DNA from: Aquincola tertiaricarbonis
Lineage (GTDB): Bacteria; Pseudomonadota; Gammaproteobacteria; Burkholderiales; Burkholderiaceae_C
Assembly: GCF_000969605.1 (NCBI RefSeq)
Contig: NZ_JZUE01000012.1
Span: 124,001-188,000, forward strand
Length of the DNA stretch: 64,000 nucleotides
Direction of reading: 5' to 3'
Under the pieces are notes generated by a model. It saw only the letters and a program-made list of their open reading frames with translations. It did not search any database and had not been told where the DNA came from. The position numbers were made by a program, and so were the translations under genes. Below, piece after piece: positions 42,209 to 51,224 of the stretch (the first letter of the stretch is position 1; every line of letters begins with the position of its first letter).

Positions 42209-42255
42209 CATAGCCAAAGCGATTCCTTCCCCCGTGGCGGCGGCGCACCTAGTCT
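42209..42255 (+). promoter_or_regulatory. Weaker sulfur-box-like promoter upstream of the VOC gene
   Basis: CATAGCCAAAGCGATTCC starts at 42209 and a -10-like TAGTCT at 42250. The upstream half matches well, but the spacing is six bases shorter than in the other copies, so this is a weaker candidate. Confidence 0.35.
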
Positions 42256-42283
42256 TCGAGCGCATCCCTTGGAGACCACCGCC

Positions 42284-42718
42284 GTGAACGACCGCCTGCG
42301 CCAAGCCTTCACCTGGATCGAGGGCGTGGACCACATCCAGCTGCCCATCGACCCTGGCGGCAGCGCCGTGGCCCGTGCCTTCTATCAAGACCTGCTGGGC
42401 CTGGCGGAGGTGCGCAGCCCGCTGCTGGACCGGCCGGGCACGCTGCGCTTCGCGCTCGGTGCGCACCGCCTGGACCTGACCGAGGGCCACTACACCGGCG
42501 TGGCGCCGCAGGCGCACCTGGCGCTGCGGGTGCATGGCCTGGAGGCGTTGGCGCAGCGGCTGCGTGCGGCCGGCCTGCCCATCGACCGCGCCCCGCTGCC
42601 CAGCGGCGAGGACCGGCTCTACGTGGAAGACCCGTTCCGCAACCGACTGGAGTTGATCGGCCTGCCGTTGCAGCCGTCGGCGGCACCTCCCCTGGGCAAC
42701 CTGCGCATCAGCCGTTGA
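42284..42718 (+). CDS. VOC (glyoxalase/bleomycin-resistance) family protein
   Basis: A 144-residue protein with one vicinal-oxygen-chelate module pair: VDHIQLPIDPGGSAVARAFYQDLLGL at the start and LYVEDPFRNRLELIGLP at the end, providing the usual H and E metal ligands. Members are lyases, dioxygenases or resistance proteins; the substrate is unknown. The GTG start is preceded by GGAG nine bases upstream. The frame is open further upstream but without family similarity. It is divergent from the rhodanese operon. Confidence 0.8.
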   Translation: MNDRLRQAFTWIEGVDHIQLPIDPGGSAVARAFYQDLLGLAEVRSPLLDRPGTLRFALGAHRLDLTEGHYTGVAPQAHLALRVHGLEALAQRLRAAGLPIDRAPLPSGEDRLYVEDPFRNRLELIGLPLQPSAAPPLGNLRISR

Positions 42719-42731
42719 CGCAGCACATTTG

Positions 42732-42784
42732 CATATCTGTTTTCGTTTCTTATCAATTAGGCGGCAGCTGGATAGCGTACGCGG
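42732..42784 (+). promoter_or_regulatory. Partial sulfur-box-like sequence upstream of the cystine-type importer
   Basis: An AT-rich stretch begins with GCATATCTGTTTTCG at 42731 and runs to about 42760, standing out from the GC-rich surroundings. CATATCT fits the start of the box, and ATCAATTAGG falls where TTCGTTGG is expected. The -10 is poor (TACGCG around 42778). Confidence 0.3.
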
Positions 42785-42821
42785 CTTCCCAACACAGCGC
42801 CCCCACCGGGCCACCGAGTCC

Positions 42822-43652
42822 ATGCAACGCCGCAGCTTCCTGCCCCTCGTCCTTGCCGCCGCCGCCCTGTTCGGCGGCACCGCCCGCGCCGACCAGCTGG
42901 CCGACATCCGCCAGAAAGGCCAGATCGTCATCGGCGTGCTGGCCACCGACGAGCCCAACAGCTTCTTCGACCCCAAGACGCGCGAGATCGTGGGCTACGA
43001 GGTGGACCTGGGCCATGCCATCGCCCGCAAGCTGGGCGTCAAGCCGGTGTTCAAGCCGCTGGCCGTGGCCGCCCGCATCCCCGAGCTGCAGCAGGGCCAC
43101 GTCGACCTGCTGGCCGCATCGCTCACCCACACCAAGGAGCGTGAATCGCAGGTGGACTTCTCGCTCACCACCTTCCTCACCGGCCAGAAGGTGATGGTGA
43201 AGAACGGCGCCGGCATCACCAGCCTGCCGCAGCTGGCGGGCAAGCGCGTGCTGACGGTCAAGGGCGGCACGCAGGAGCCCAACGTGCGCAAGGCGGTGCC
43301 GGGCGTGGACGTGGTGACCTTCGAGACCACGCAGCAGGCCTTCCTGGCGCTGCAGCAGGGCAAGGGCGTGGGCTACGTGAACGACGAGTCCTCGCTGATC
43401 AACGACTATAACAAGCTGGGCGACCGCAGGAAGGACTACACCATCCTGCCCACCAACCTGAGCACCGAGCCGCTGGCGCTGGGCATCCGCAAGGGCGAGA
43501 CCGGCCTGAAGCAGCTGGTGGACGGGGTGCTGCGCGAGCTGGAGACCAGCGGCGAAGCCGAGAAGATCTTCTTCAAGTGGTATGGCCCGGGCACCCGACT
43601 GGGCTTCGAAAAGCGCAACTTCCGCATCGAATCCGACAAGCTCGACGGCTGA
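42822..43652 (+). CDS. Polar amino acid (probable cystine) ABC transporter substrate-binding protein
   Basis: A 276-residue family-3 binding protein with a signal peptide ending TARA. Landmarks are DIRQKGQIVIGVLATDEPNSFFDPKTREIVGYEVDLGHAIARKLGVKPVFKPL, the ligand segment LLAASLTHTKERESQVDFSLTTF and VGYVNDESSLI. The family binds cystine, glutamate/aspartate or arginine. Cystine is inferred from the sulfur context, not from specific residues. An earlier in-frame ATG exists, but only this start gives a signal peptide. Confidence 0.88.
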   Translation: MQRRSFLPLVLAAAALFGGTARADQLADIRQKGQIVIGVLATDEPNSFFDPKTREIVGYEVDLGHAIARKLGVKPVFKPLAVAARIPELQQGHVDLLAASLTHTKERESQVDFSLTTFLTGQKVMVKNGAGITSLPQLAGKRVLTVKGGTQEPNVRKAVPGVDVVTFETTQQAFLALQQGKGVGYVNDESSLINDYNKLGDRRKDYTILPTNLSTEPLALGIRKGETGLKQLVDGVLRELETSGEAEKIFFKWYGPGTRLGFEKRNFRIESDKLDG

Positions 43653-43656
43653 CCCC

Positions 43657-44352
43657 GTGCCGGGCTTCGATCCTTCCCTGCTGGTGGCGGGGCAGTACCA
43701 CGACTGGCTGGTGGCCGGGCTGGTGCTGTCGCTGCAGCTGGCGGCGGCCACGCTGGGCCCGGCGCTGCTGCTGGGCCTGGCGGTGGCGCTGCTGCGGCTG
43801 GCGCCCCACCCGGTGCTGCGCGGCCTGGGCGCCGCCTTCGTCGACGGCGTCCGCAACGTGCCGCTGCTGGCGCACATGCTCTTCTGGTACTTCGGCGCAC
43901 CCGAGCTGCTGCCCGAGGCGGCCCGCCAGTGGCTGTACGACGGCAACGTGGAAGCCACCAGCGCGGTGATGGCGCTGACGCTCTACACCGCGGCCTACAT
44001 GGCCGAGGACATCCGCAGCGGCCTGCGTGCGGTGCCGGCAGTGCAGTTCGAGGCCGGCCGCGCGCTGGGCTTCGGCTTCCTGGCCACCATGCGGCTGGTG
44101 GTGCTGCCGCAGGCGCTGCGCGTGACGGTGCCGCCGCTCGTGTCGCAGACCCTCAACCTCTGGAAGAACACGAGCATCGCCACCGCCATCGGCACGGCCG
44201 AGCTGATGTACCAGGCCGCCCGGGTGGAGACCGCCAGCTTCCGCAGCGCGGAGGCCTTCCTGTTCGCCACCGCGGCCTACCTGTCGGTGTCGCTGGCCAT
44301 CACCGCGCTGGCTGCCCTGTATCAAAGGCGTTATCCGGTGCGCCCCGCATGA
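43657..44352 (+). CDS. Polar amino acid ABC transporter permease (first)
   Basis: A 231-residue HisM/GlnP-type permease with several membrane helices and the EAA loop [36 protein letters not shown]. The GTG start lies four bases after the binding-protein stop; no ATG is available nearby in frame. It pairs with the next permease, coupled through an ATGA overlap. Confidence 0.88.
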   Translation: MPGFDPSLLVAGQYHDWLVAGLVLSLQLAAATLGPALLLGLAVALLRLAPHPVLRGLGAAFVDGVRNVPLLAHMLFWYFGAPELLPEAARQWLYDGNVEATSAVMALTLYTAAYMAEDIRSGLRAVPAVQFEAGRALGFGFLATMRLVVLPQALRVTVPPLVSQTLNLWKNTSIATAIGTAELMYQAARVETASFRSAEAFLFATAAYLSVSLAITALAALYQRRYPVRPA

Positions 44353-45064
44353 TCGAGATCATCCAGACCTATTGGCTGTACTTCCTGGTGGGCCAGTACC
44401 CCAACGGCCCGTTGGGCGGGTTGGCGCTCACGGTGCTGCTGGCCTCGCTGGCCCTGGTGCTCGCGCTGCCGCTGGGCGTGCTGCTGGGCCTGGCCAGGCT
44501 CAGCCCCTGGGCCTGGCTGCGCTGGCCGGTCACCGGCCTGGTGTCGGTGGTGCGCGGCGTGCCGCTGCTGATGGTGCTGTTCTGGGCCTACTTCTTCCTG
44601 CCCAGCATCACCGGCCACAAGACCGACCAGTTCACCACCATGCTGCTGGCGCTGGTGCTGTTCGACGGCGTCTACCTGGCCGAGATCGTGCGCGCCGGCA
44701 TCCAGGCGGTGCCGCGCGGCCAGACCGAGGCCGCGCGCTCGCTGGGCCTGGGCTACGTGCGCACCATGGCGCTGGTGGTGCTGCCGCAGGCCGTGCGCCA
44801 CATGCTGCCTTCGCTGGTGAACCAGTTCGTCTCCACCATCAAGGAAACCTCGCTGGGCTACATCATCGGCCTGAACGAGGTGGCCTTCATCACCACGCAG
44901 ATCAACACCCAGGTGTTCACCCGTCCGGCCGAGATGTACCTGGTGCTGGGCCTGACCTACTTCGTGCTGTGCTTCGGCCTGTCGCGTCTGGCCTTGCGGC
45001 TGGAACGGCGGCTGTCGCAGCGACCCCGCTCCCCCGCCCCTGTCCCTGCCCCCACGCCCGCCAC

Positions 45065-45068
<4 letters not shown>
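44349..45068 (+). CDS. Polar amino acid ABC transporter permease (second)
   Basis: A 239-residue HisQ/GltK-type permease with the EAA loop [51 protein letters not shown], strongly typical of the glutamate/cystine branch. The tail is proline-rich. It overlaps the ATPase gene start by four bases. Confidence 0.9.
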
Positions 45069-45805
<737 letters not shown>

Positions 45806-45827
45806 TCTCAACCGAGGAGTACACGAG

Positions 45828-46490
45828 ATGAGCCATGCCCTGCCCACCGCCGATGACGGCTGGACCTACTACAGCGCGCCCGGCACCTGCGCGCTGGCGG
45901 TGCACATCGCGCTGCACGAGGCGCAGGCGCCGTTCCAGCTGGTCACGCTGGACTTCGGTGCCCAACAGCAGCAGAGCCCGGACTACCTGGCCATCAATCC
46001 CAAGGGCCGGGTGCCGGCATTGAAGACGCCGCAGGGCGTGCTCACCGAGACGCCGGCGCTGCTGCTGTTCGTGGCGCAGAGCTTTCCGCAGGCCGGCCTG
46101 GCACCGCTGGACGATGCCTTCGCGCTGGCGCGGCTGCAGTCCTTCAACAGCTACCTGGCCTCCACCGTGCACGTGGCCCATGCGCACAAGCGCCGTGGCG
46201 CGCGCTGGGCCGACGATGCCGCCGCCATCGAGGCGATGAAGGCCAAGGTGCCGCAGACCATGACCGCCTGCGCGCAGCAGCTGGAATCGACGCTGGCCGC
46301 CACTGCGGCGCAGGGCCCCTTCGTGATGGGCGCGCAGTACAGCGTGGCCGATGCCTACCTCTACACCCTCAGCAGCTGGCTGGAAGGGGATGGCGTGGAC
46401 GTGCAGGCCTTCCCGCTGCTGCTGGCCCACCGGGAGCGGATTGGCCAGCGGCCCGCCACGCGGCGGGCGCTGGAAGAGTCAGGCGGTTGA
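45828..46490 (+). CDS. Glutathione S-transferase family protein
   Basis: A 220-residue GST of the beta-class pattern: YYSAPGTCALAVHIALHEA with the active-site cysteine in GTCALA, the cis-proline segment PKGRVPALKTPQGVLTETPALLLFVA, and the helical domain with VADAYLYTLSSWLE. Beta-class enzymes often bind glutathione in a mixed disulfide. Location behind a cystine-type importer suggests thiol/disulfide handling. GAGGAG precedes the ATG. Its 3' end overlaps the convergent peroxiredoxin gene by 12 bases. Confidence 0.88.
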   Translation: MSHALPTADDGWTYYSAPGTCALAVHIALHEAQAPFQLVTLDFGAQQQQSPDYLAINPKGRVPALKTPQGVLTETPALLLFVAQSFPQAGLAPLDDAFALARLQSFNSYLASTVHVAHAHKRRGARWADDAAAIEAMKAKVPQTMTACAQQLESTLAATAAQGPFVMGAQYSVADAYLYTLSSWLEGDGVDVQAFPLLLAHRERIGQRPATRRALEESGG

Positions 46491-47147
46491 AGCCGGCTGG
46501 CCGGGCTGCGTGCCCGGCTGCGGCGTCAGCCGCAGGTAGGGCGTCACCGCGGTGTAGCCCCGCGGGAACTTCTTCGCGATCACCTCCGAGTCCTGCAGCG
46601 AAGGCACGATCACCACGTCCTCGCCCTGCTTCCAGTTGCCGGGCGTGGCCACGCTGTGGTGGTCGGTCAGCTGCAGCGAATCGATTACCCGCAGGATCTC
46701 GTCGAAGTTGCGGCCGGTGCTGGCCGGGTAGGTGATGACCAGCCGCACCTTCTTCGCCGGGTCGATCACGAACAGCGAACGCACCGTGGCCGTGGTGCTG
46801 GCGTTGGGGTGGATCAGGTCGTACAGCTCGCTGACCTTGCGGTCGGCGTCCGCGATGATGGGGAAGTTGACCTGCGTGTTCTGCGTGCGGTTGATGTCCT
46901 GGATCCATTCGCCGTGCTTGTCCACCGGGTCCACCGACAGCGCGATCACCTTCACGTTGCGCTTGGCGAACTCGTCCTTCAGCTTGGCTGTGAGGCCCAG
47001 CTCGGTGGTGCACACCGGCGTGAAGTCGGCCGGGTGCGAGAACAGCACGCCCCAGCTGTCGCCCAGCCATTCATGGAAGCGGATGGTGCCGGCGGAGGAG
47101 GCTTGTTCGAAGTCGGGGGCGGTGTCGCCGAGGCGGAGCGAGGGCAT
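46479..47147 (-). CDS. 1-Cys peroxiredoxin (Prx6-like)
   Basis: A 222-residue peroxiredoxin with the peroxidatic C46 in PADFTPVCTTE and no second cysteine. The arginine of the active site lies in VRSLFVIDPAKKVR, and the long C-terminal dimerisation arm is typical of Prx6/AhpC-TSA 1-Cys enzymes: VVIVPSLQDSEVIAKKFPRGYTAVTPYLRLTPQP. It reduces peroxides, with an external thiol to recycle. As part of the sulfur-box operon (molbindin, hydrolase, peroxiredoxin) it likely protects against oxidative stress during sulfur limitation, when glutathione is scarce. Confidence 0.92.
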   Translation of the reverse strand: MPSLRLGDTAPDFEQASSAGTIRFHEWLGDSWGVLFSHPADFTPVCTTELGLTAKLKDEFAKRNVKVIALSVDPVDKHGEWIQDINRTQNTQVNFPIIADADRKVSELYDLIHPNASTTATVRSLFVIDPAKKVRLVITYPASTGRNFDEILRVIDSLQLTDHHSVATPGNWKQGEDVVIVPSLQDSEVIAKKFPRGYTAVTPYLRLTPQPGTQPGQPASTA

Positions 47148-47171
47148 GTCGGTTCCTTTCGCGATGGGGGT

Positions 47172-47783
47172 TCACAGCGCGAACGACCATTCGGCAAAAG
47201 CCGCACGGTCGGCGCGCTGGGTGCGTTCCAGGCGCTGGCTCATGGTGGTGATCCAGCGCCGGGCCAGCGGCAGCGGGCCGAAGCCTGCTTCCGTATTGAT
47301 GTGCCCGGCATTGCCGAGGTTGATGGTGTGGCTGCCCCAGCGCTGCGCCCAGCGACGGGCGTTGGCGGCCGTCATCCAGGGGTCGGTCTCGCTGATCAGC
47401 AGGGTGCTGGGCACGGCCAGCGGTTGCGTGGGCAGCAGCGCGGCCACGCCAAACTTGTCGGGGTCGGCCGGCGCCACCAGCAGGGCCGCGGCGATGGGCG
47501 ATGCCGGCTGCAGCGCCAGGTGCCGGGCCACCGCCAGGCAGCCGAAGCTGTGCGCCACCGCGATCCACGGCCCCGGGCCGGCACGCTCCAGCGTGCTGTC
47601 GATGCGCGAGGCCCAGCGGTCCAGGTCGGGCCGTGTCCAGTCGCGCTGCACCACCCGCACCGCGCGGCGGTCGGCCTGCTGCAGCCAGCTCTGCCAGTGG
47701 GCCGGGCCGCTGTCGTGCAGGCCCGGCACGATCAGCAGCCGCGGCGCCGAGCGGGGATGGCGGCTCACGAAGGCGGGCACCAT
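47172..47783 (-). CDS. RBBP9/YdeN-type serine hydrolase
   Basis: A 203-residue small alpha/beta hydrolase: RLLIVPGLHDSGPAHWQSW at the start, nucleophile S79 in VAHSFG, acid in LLISETDPWMT and base in LGNAGHINTEAGFGPLP. This layout matches the RBBP9/YdeN family, whose natural substrates are mostly unknown. It begins nine bases after the molbindin gene and lies 25 bases before the peroxiredoxin gene, forming one operon. Confidence 0.88.
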   Translation of the reverse strand: MVPAFVSRHPRSAPRLLIVPGLHDSGPAHWQSWLQQADRRAVRVVQRDWTRPDLDRWASRIDSTLERAGPGPWIAVAHSFGCLAVARHLALQPASPIAAALLVAPADPDKFGVAALLPTQPLAVPSTLLISETDPWMTAANARRWAQRWGSHTINLGNAGHINTEAGFGPLPLARRWITTMSQRLERTQRADRAAFAEWSFAL

Positions 47784-47791
47784 CGCGCGGC

Positions 47792-48010
47792 CTACAGCGT
47801 GGCGATCGACACCTCGGTCGACTTCACCAGCGCGATTACTTCCTTGCCGGGCACGATGCCCAGCTCCTTCACCGAGCGGGTGGTGATGACCGAGGTGACG
47901 ATGAGGCCGCCGGCGGTCTCCACGTCCACCTCGGACACGACCGGGCCTTCGATCACCTCGCGGACTTTGCCGCGGAACTGGTTGCGCACATTGATGGCGT
48001 TGATGCTCAT
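47792..48010 (-). CDS. Molbindin: single TOBE/Mop molybdate-binding domain protein
   Basis: A 72-residue protein that is one Mop domain: MSINAINVRNQFRGKVREV, then VVSEVDVETAGGLIVTSVITTRSVKELGIVPGKEVIALVKSTEVSIA. Such proteins assemble as hexamers that bind and buffer molybdate (and tungstate) in the cytoplasm. GAAGGGAAG precedes the ATG. Its control by a sulfur-box promoter makes sense if sulfate-starved cells import extra molybdate through sulfate permeases; that link is inference. Confidence 0.9.
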   Translation of the reverse strand: MSINAINVRNQFRGKVREVIEGPVVSEVDVETAGGLIVTSVITTRSVKELGIVPGKEVIALVKSTEVSIATL

Positions 48011-48053
48011 GGGGCTTCCCTTCAAGGCTGCAGGCTGCAGCGCGATGAAAGGC

Positions 48054-48106
48054 AGGGTAGGCCGCCACCCTTAGTCGGACAACGAAGGGATTTGCAGCTT
48101 CACATG
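48054..48106 (-). promoter_or_regulatory. Sulfur-box promoter of the molbindin-hydrolase-peroxiredoxin operon
   Basis: Minus strand: CATGTGAAGC starts at 48106, AAATCCC runs into TTCGTTG at 48086, and the -10 TACCCT starts at 48059 (spacing 47). Confidence 0.65.
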
Positions 48107-48149
48107 CGTGCAGCGCGTAACCGTCGCCAGGGCGAAGTAGCATCTTCCG

Positions 48150-48833
48150 ATGCGCCTGCCACTGCCCACCCTCCAGCGCTTGCCCGGCCTGTTGCTGGCC
48201 TTGCTGACGGCGGCTTCCGCCGCGGCGCCACCCGCGCCTGCCTGCAAGCGCTTCACGCTGCAAGGCGAGGTGCATGCCGGGCAAGCCTGGCAGCGGCCTA
48301 TCGGCGGCGGGCTGGTGTTCCGGCTGGCGCCCGATGAAGACACGGGCTGGCAGTTCGGCATCCGCCCCGCCCGCCCGCGTGCGGGCGACGAGCTGGACTA
48401 CATCTCCATGATGACGCTGCCGTTGCGAGGCCAGCACGTCACGATGATGGATACCTCGTACGGCACGCCGGCGCAAGACGTGGTGGCTTACGGGCGCCGC
48501 CGCTTCGCCTTCCTGCTGCGGCCGCAGGACGCACCCCGCGCCGGCCAGCTGCTGCACCGCCTGCTGTGGCCGCTGCCCGACGACGACTTCGAGCAGACCC
48601 GGCAGGCACTGCGCCAGCTGCAGTCGCTGCCCGCAGGCAGCGGCGAACTGCGCATCATCCGCTCCCGCATCGAACGCGGCCGCTCGGCAGCCGGCAGCAC
48701 CGAGCCCGATGCCCACTTCGGCCGCCTGCACCACCTGGCCTTCCGCGTGACGCTGGTGGTGCCCGCCACCGCGCAAACGCCCGCCGGCGTGCCCACGGCC
48801 CCGGCGGCCTGCGTACGGCCGGCGGATGTCTGA
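48150..48833 (+). CDS. Exported protein of unknown function
   Basis: A 227-residue protein with a cleavable signal peptide (LQRLPGLLLALLTAASAAA). The mature part, CKRFTLQGEVHAGQAWQRPIGGGLVFRLAPDEDTGWQFGIRP, is strand-rich, followed by an Arg-rich helical half. I do not recognise a named family. It has two cysteines, near both ends of the mature chain, which could form a disulfide. It faces the molbindin operon divergently and ends against the MFS gene without a gap. Confidence 0.65.
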   Translation: MRLPLPTLQRLPGLLLALLTAASAAAPPAPACKRFTLQGEVHAGQAWQRPIGGGLVFRLAPDEDTGWQFGIRPARPRAGDELDYISMMTLPLRGQHVTMMDTSYGTPAQDVVAYGRRRFAFLLRPQDAPRAGQLLHRLLWPLPDDDFEQTRQALRQLQSLPAGSGELRIIRSRIERGRSAAGSTEPDAHFGRLHHLAFRVTLVVPATAQTPAGVPTAPAACVRPADV

Positions 48834-49991
48834 CTACGCGGCCTTGCACCGGGCGGGCCGCTGAAGACGGCCACTGCGCCATGAGCAGGCCGCGGCCGCG
48901 GCCAGCAGCACCAGCGCGCCCAGACCCAGGCCTGCATAGCCGAAGCGCAGCACCCATGCACCGCCCACCGCGGCGCCCATGCCCTGACCCAGGTAGACGA
49001 AGGCGGTGTTCAGGCCCACGTGGCGCGGGCCCCGCGTCGGGTCCAGCGCCAGCAGCCGGGCCTGCTGCGCGGCATTGAGTGCAAAGGCCGCCAGCGCCCA
49101 CGGCGTAAGTACCAGCACGGCCAGGGGCAGGTTGCGGGCCATCGGCCAGGCCAGCATCGAAGCCGCCATCAAAACCAGGCAGCCCATCACCGCCCGCGCC
49201 GCGCCCAGGCGGTCCACCAGCCGCCCGACGCAGCCCACGCCCAGCGTGCCCAGCAGCCCCAGGGCGCCGAGCGCCAGCGCCACCGCAGCCGGCCCGGCCT
49301 GCAGCACCTCGCGGCAGAAACTGGCGAAGTAGGTCAGCAGCATCAGCTGTGCAGCGGAGGCGAAGGCGGTGGTCCACAGGCACCAGCCCGCACCGGACAC
49401 GGCTGCGTCGGCCGGGCCCGCGCTGCGCCTGGTCTGTGCGGCCGATGCCACGGGCAAGACCCACCCCACGCCCGCCGCCACCAGCAGGCTGGCCAGGCCC
49501 AGGGCCGCGAACACCGCATGCGCACCCCAGGTGCCGCCAAACCAGGCAGCGGCCGGCATGCCCAGCACCAGCGCCAGCGGCCAGCCCAGGTAGATGCGCG
49601 CGGTGGTGCTACCCAGGCGCTCGGCCGGCACCTGCAGAGCTACCCAGGCCGCGGCCTGGGCGGTAAACACCGCCGGGCCCACCACCTGCAGCGCGCGGCT
49701 GGCCATCAGCGCCGGCAGGCTCGATTGCGAGGCCGACCAAAGCAAGCCCAGCCCCTGCATCACCAGCGCTGCCACCAGCAGCCTGCGCTGGCCGATGCGC
49801 CTGCCCAGCCAGGGCGCCAGCGGCGCCACCACGCACATCACCGCGCCCGACAAGGTGACCAGCTGGCCCACGGCCGCCGCGTCCACCTGCAGCGCATCGG
49901 CCAGCGCCGGGATCAGTGCCATCAACATCACGGCACAGGTGGCCACCACGAAGTTGCCCGCCAGCAACGCGGCGACCCAGATGCGCTCCAT
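48834..49991 (-). CDS. MFS transporter (arabinose-efflux/YdhP-like)
   Basis: A 385-residue membrane protein with about 12 hydrophobic helices and the major-facilitator cytoplasmic loop motif LAPWLGRRIGQRRLLVAALVMQGLGLL. It is of the drug/sugar efflux type by general pattern; the substrate cannot be predicted. It lies 10 bases downstream of the thioesterase gene, with which it may be cotranscribed. Confidence 0.88.
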   Translation of the reverse strand: MERIWVAALLAGNFVVATCAVMLMALIPALADALQVDAAAVGQLVTLSGAVMCVVAPLAPWLGRRIGQRRLLVAALVMQGLGLLWSASQSSLPALMASRALQVVGPAVFTAQAAAWVALQVPAERLGSTTARIYLGWPLALVLGMPAAAWFGGTWGAHAVFAALGLASLLVAAGVGWVLPVASAAQTRRSAGPADAAVSGAGWCLWTTAFASAAQLMLLTYFASFCREVLQAGPAAVALALGALGLLGTLGVGCVGRLVDRLGAARAVMGCLVLMAASMLAWPMARNLPLAVLVLTPWALAAFALNAAQQARLLALDPTRGPRHVGLNTAFVYLGQGMGAAVGGAWVLRFGYAGLGLGALVLLAAAAACSWRSGRLQRPARCKAA

Positions 49992-50001
49992 GCGCACCGC
50001 G

Positions 50002-50439
50002 CTACGGCAGCACCGCCAGCGGCTGGGCCCGCGCCAGCTGCGCGCAGCCGTCGGCAATTCTGGCCGGTGGCGGCACGATGCGGCGCGCTTTCAGGTCAAA
50101 CCAGGCGCCGATCATGCGGTAGCGGGCGACCAGGGCCGCACCGCGCTGGAAGGTCACCTCGTGCACGAAGCGGCTGCCGTCGGCACTCGCCGCCAGCAAC
50201 TGCATGGAAAGCCGCAGCGCCTCGCTCAGCCGCACTTCCTTCAGGAAGGTGGAGGTCTCTTCCAGCGTGATGGGCGCGACGCCCTCGCGCGTGAACAGCG
50301 CCGGCCCCAGGCCCACGCGCTCGAACCACTCCGACCGGGCGAAGGTGGCCCAGTCCGCATAGGCGCTGTGCCGCAAGTGCCCGTAGGCATCCACATCGGC
50401 CCAGCGGATCTTCACCACCACCTCGTCGTGCTCGTTCAT
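50002..50439 (-). CDS. Hotdog-fold acyl-CoA thioesterase
   Basis: A 145-residue single hotdog domain: VKIRWADVDAYGHLRHSAYADWATFARSEWFERVG has the catalytic aspartate and the following helix of the 4-hydroxybenzoyl-CoA thioesterase/YbgC type. It hydrolyses a thioester; the acyl group is unknown. The ATG has only a weak ribosome-binding site. Divergent from the ssu operon. Confidence 0.85.
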   Translation of the reverse strand: MNEHDEVVVKIRWADVDAYGHLRHSAYADWATFARSEWFERVGLGPALFTREGVAPITLEETSTFLKEVRLSEALRLSMQLLAASADGSRFVHEVTFQRGAALVARYRMIGAWFDLKARRIVPPPARIADGCAQLARAQPLAVLP

Positions 50440-50562
50440 CAGCCGCCTCCCAACGACAACTCTAGGGGCCGCACGGCGCGGGGCCGCGATATTCGGGCTG
50501 CTAAAAGTGGCAGTGCGCGTCCGCCACTGGATGCGCTGCCGGCGTGCTAAACACGCTGCGCA

Positions 50563-50615
50563 AGGATCGACCTGCACAAACCTTCGTTGGCCCGACGCCG
50601 CAAGCTGCCTAGCCT
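50563..50615 (+). promoter_or_regulatory. Sulfur-box promoter of the msuE-ssuAADCB operon
   Basis: The upstream half is degenerate (AGGATCG at 50563), but the core ACAAACC, TTCGTTGG at 50583 and -10 TAGCCT at 50610 keep the spacing of 47 bases. The ATG follows eight bases after the -10. Position before a textbook sulfonate operon supports the assignment of this element to sulfur control. Confidence 0.65.
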
Positions 50616-50623
50616 TGCGGCCC

Positions 50624-51196
50624 ATGAGCACACCCCACCGCATCACCATCGTCGTCGGCAACACCGGTGACGTCTCCCGCACCAAGGTGCTGGCCCAGGC
50701 CATCGGCGACGCGCTGGCCGCGGCGCTGCCCGTCACCCTGCAGGTGGTCGAGGTCTGGAAGCTGGCGCCGCAGATCGGGCCCGCGCTGTCGCCCAAGGGC
50801 CTGCCGGACGAGGCCGCGGCGGCGCTGCGCGCCATCGAGACGGCCGACCTGCTGGTGGCGGTGACGCCGGTCTACAAGGGCTCGTACACCGGCCTGTTCA
50901 AGCACCTGTTCGACCTGCTGGCGCCCGACGCCCTGGTGGGCCGGCCGGTGCTGCTGGCGGCCAACGGCGGCAGCGACCGCCATGCGCTGGTGGTGGACCA
51001 CCAGCTGCGGCCGCTGTTCGGCTTCTTCCGCGCACTCACGGTGCCGTCGGCGGTGTATGCCGCCGAGGCCGACTTCGACGGCTACGTGCTCACCGGCGCC
51101 GGGCTGCAGGCCCGCATTGCCGAAGCCGTGCAGCAGGCGCAGGCGCTGCTGGCCAGCCGCGCGCCGGCGCAGGCCCTGCTGCGCGAAGCGGCCTGA
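50624..51196 (+). CDS. msuE: NADPH-dependent FMN reductase (MsuE/SsuE)
   Basis: A 190-residue flavodoxin-like reductase: ITIVVGNTGDVSRTKVLAQAI contains the FMN phosphate loop, and VAVTPVYKGSYTGLFKHLFDLLAPDALVGRPVLLAANGGSDRHAL is the MsuE/SsuE signature region. It supplies FMNH2 to SsuD and probably to the other flavin monooxygenases of the island. It is first in the operon, directly behind a sulfur-box promoter and without a ribosome-binding site. Confidence 0.92.
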   Translation: MSTPHRITIVVGNTGDVSRTKVLAQAIGDALAAALPVTLQVVEVWKLAPQIGPALSPKGLPDEAAAALRAIETADLLVAVTPVYKGSYTGLFKHLFDLLAPDALVGRPVLLAANGGSDRHALVVDHQLRPLFGFFRALTVPSAVYAAEADFDGYVLTGAGLQARIAEAVQQAQALLASRAPAQALLREAA

Positions 51197-51204
51197 TCCC
51201 TCCA

Positions 51205-51218
51205 CCTGTCTAGACAAG
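51205..51218. promoter_or_regulatory. TGTCTAGACA-type palindrome (site 4), before the first ssuA
   Basis: CCTGTCTAGACAAG, with a perfect 10-base core palindrome (51207-51216). It ends six bases before the ssuA ATG, where a ribosome-binding site should be. The identical 14-mer recurs at 59854. Confidence 0.55.
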
Positions 51219-51224
51219 CCCGCC

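Noticed and set aside
46479-46490. Frameshift or fusion between the GST and peroxiredoxin genes
   Set aside because: They are on opposite strands and simply overlap tail to tail by 12 bases; both proteins are full length.
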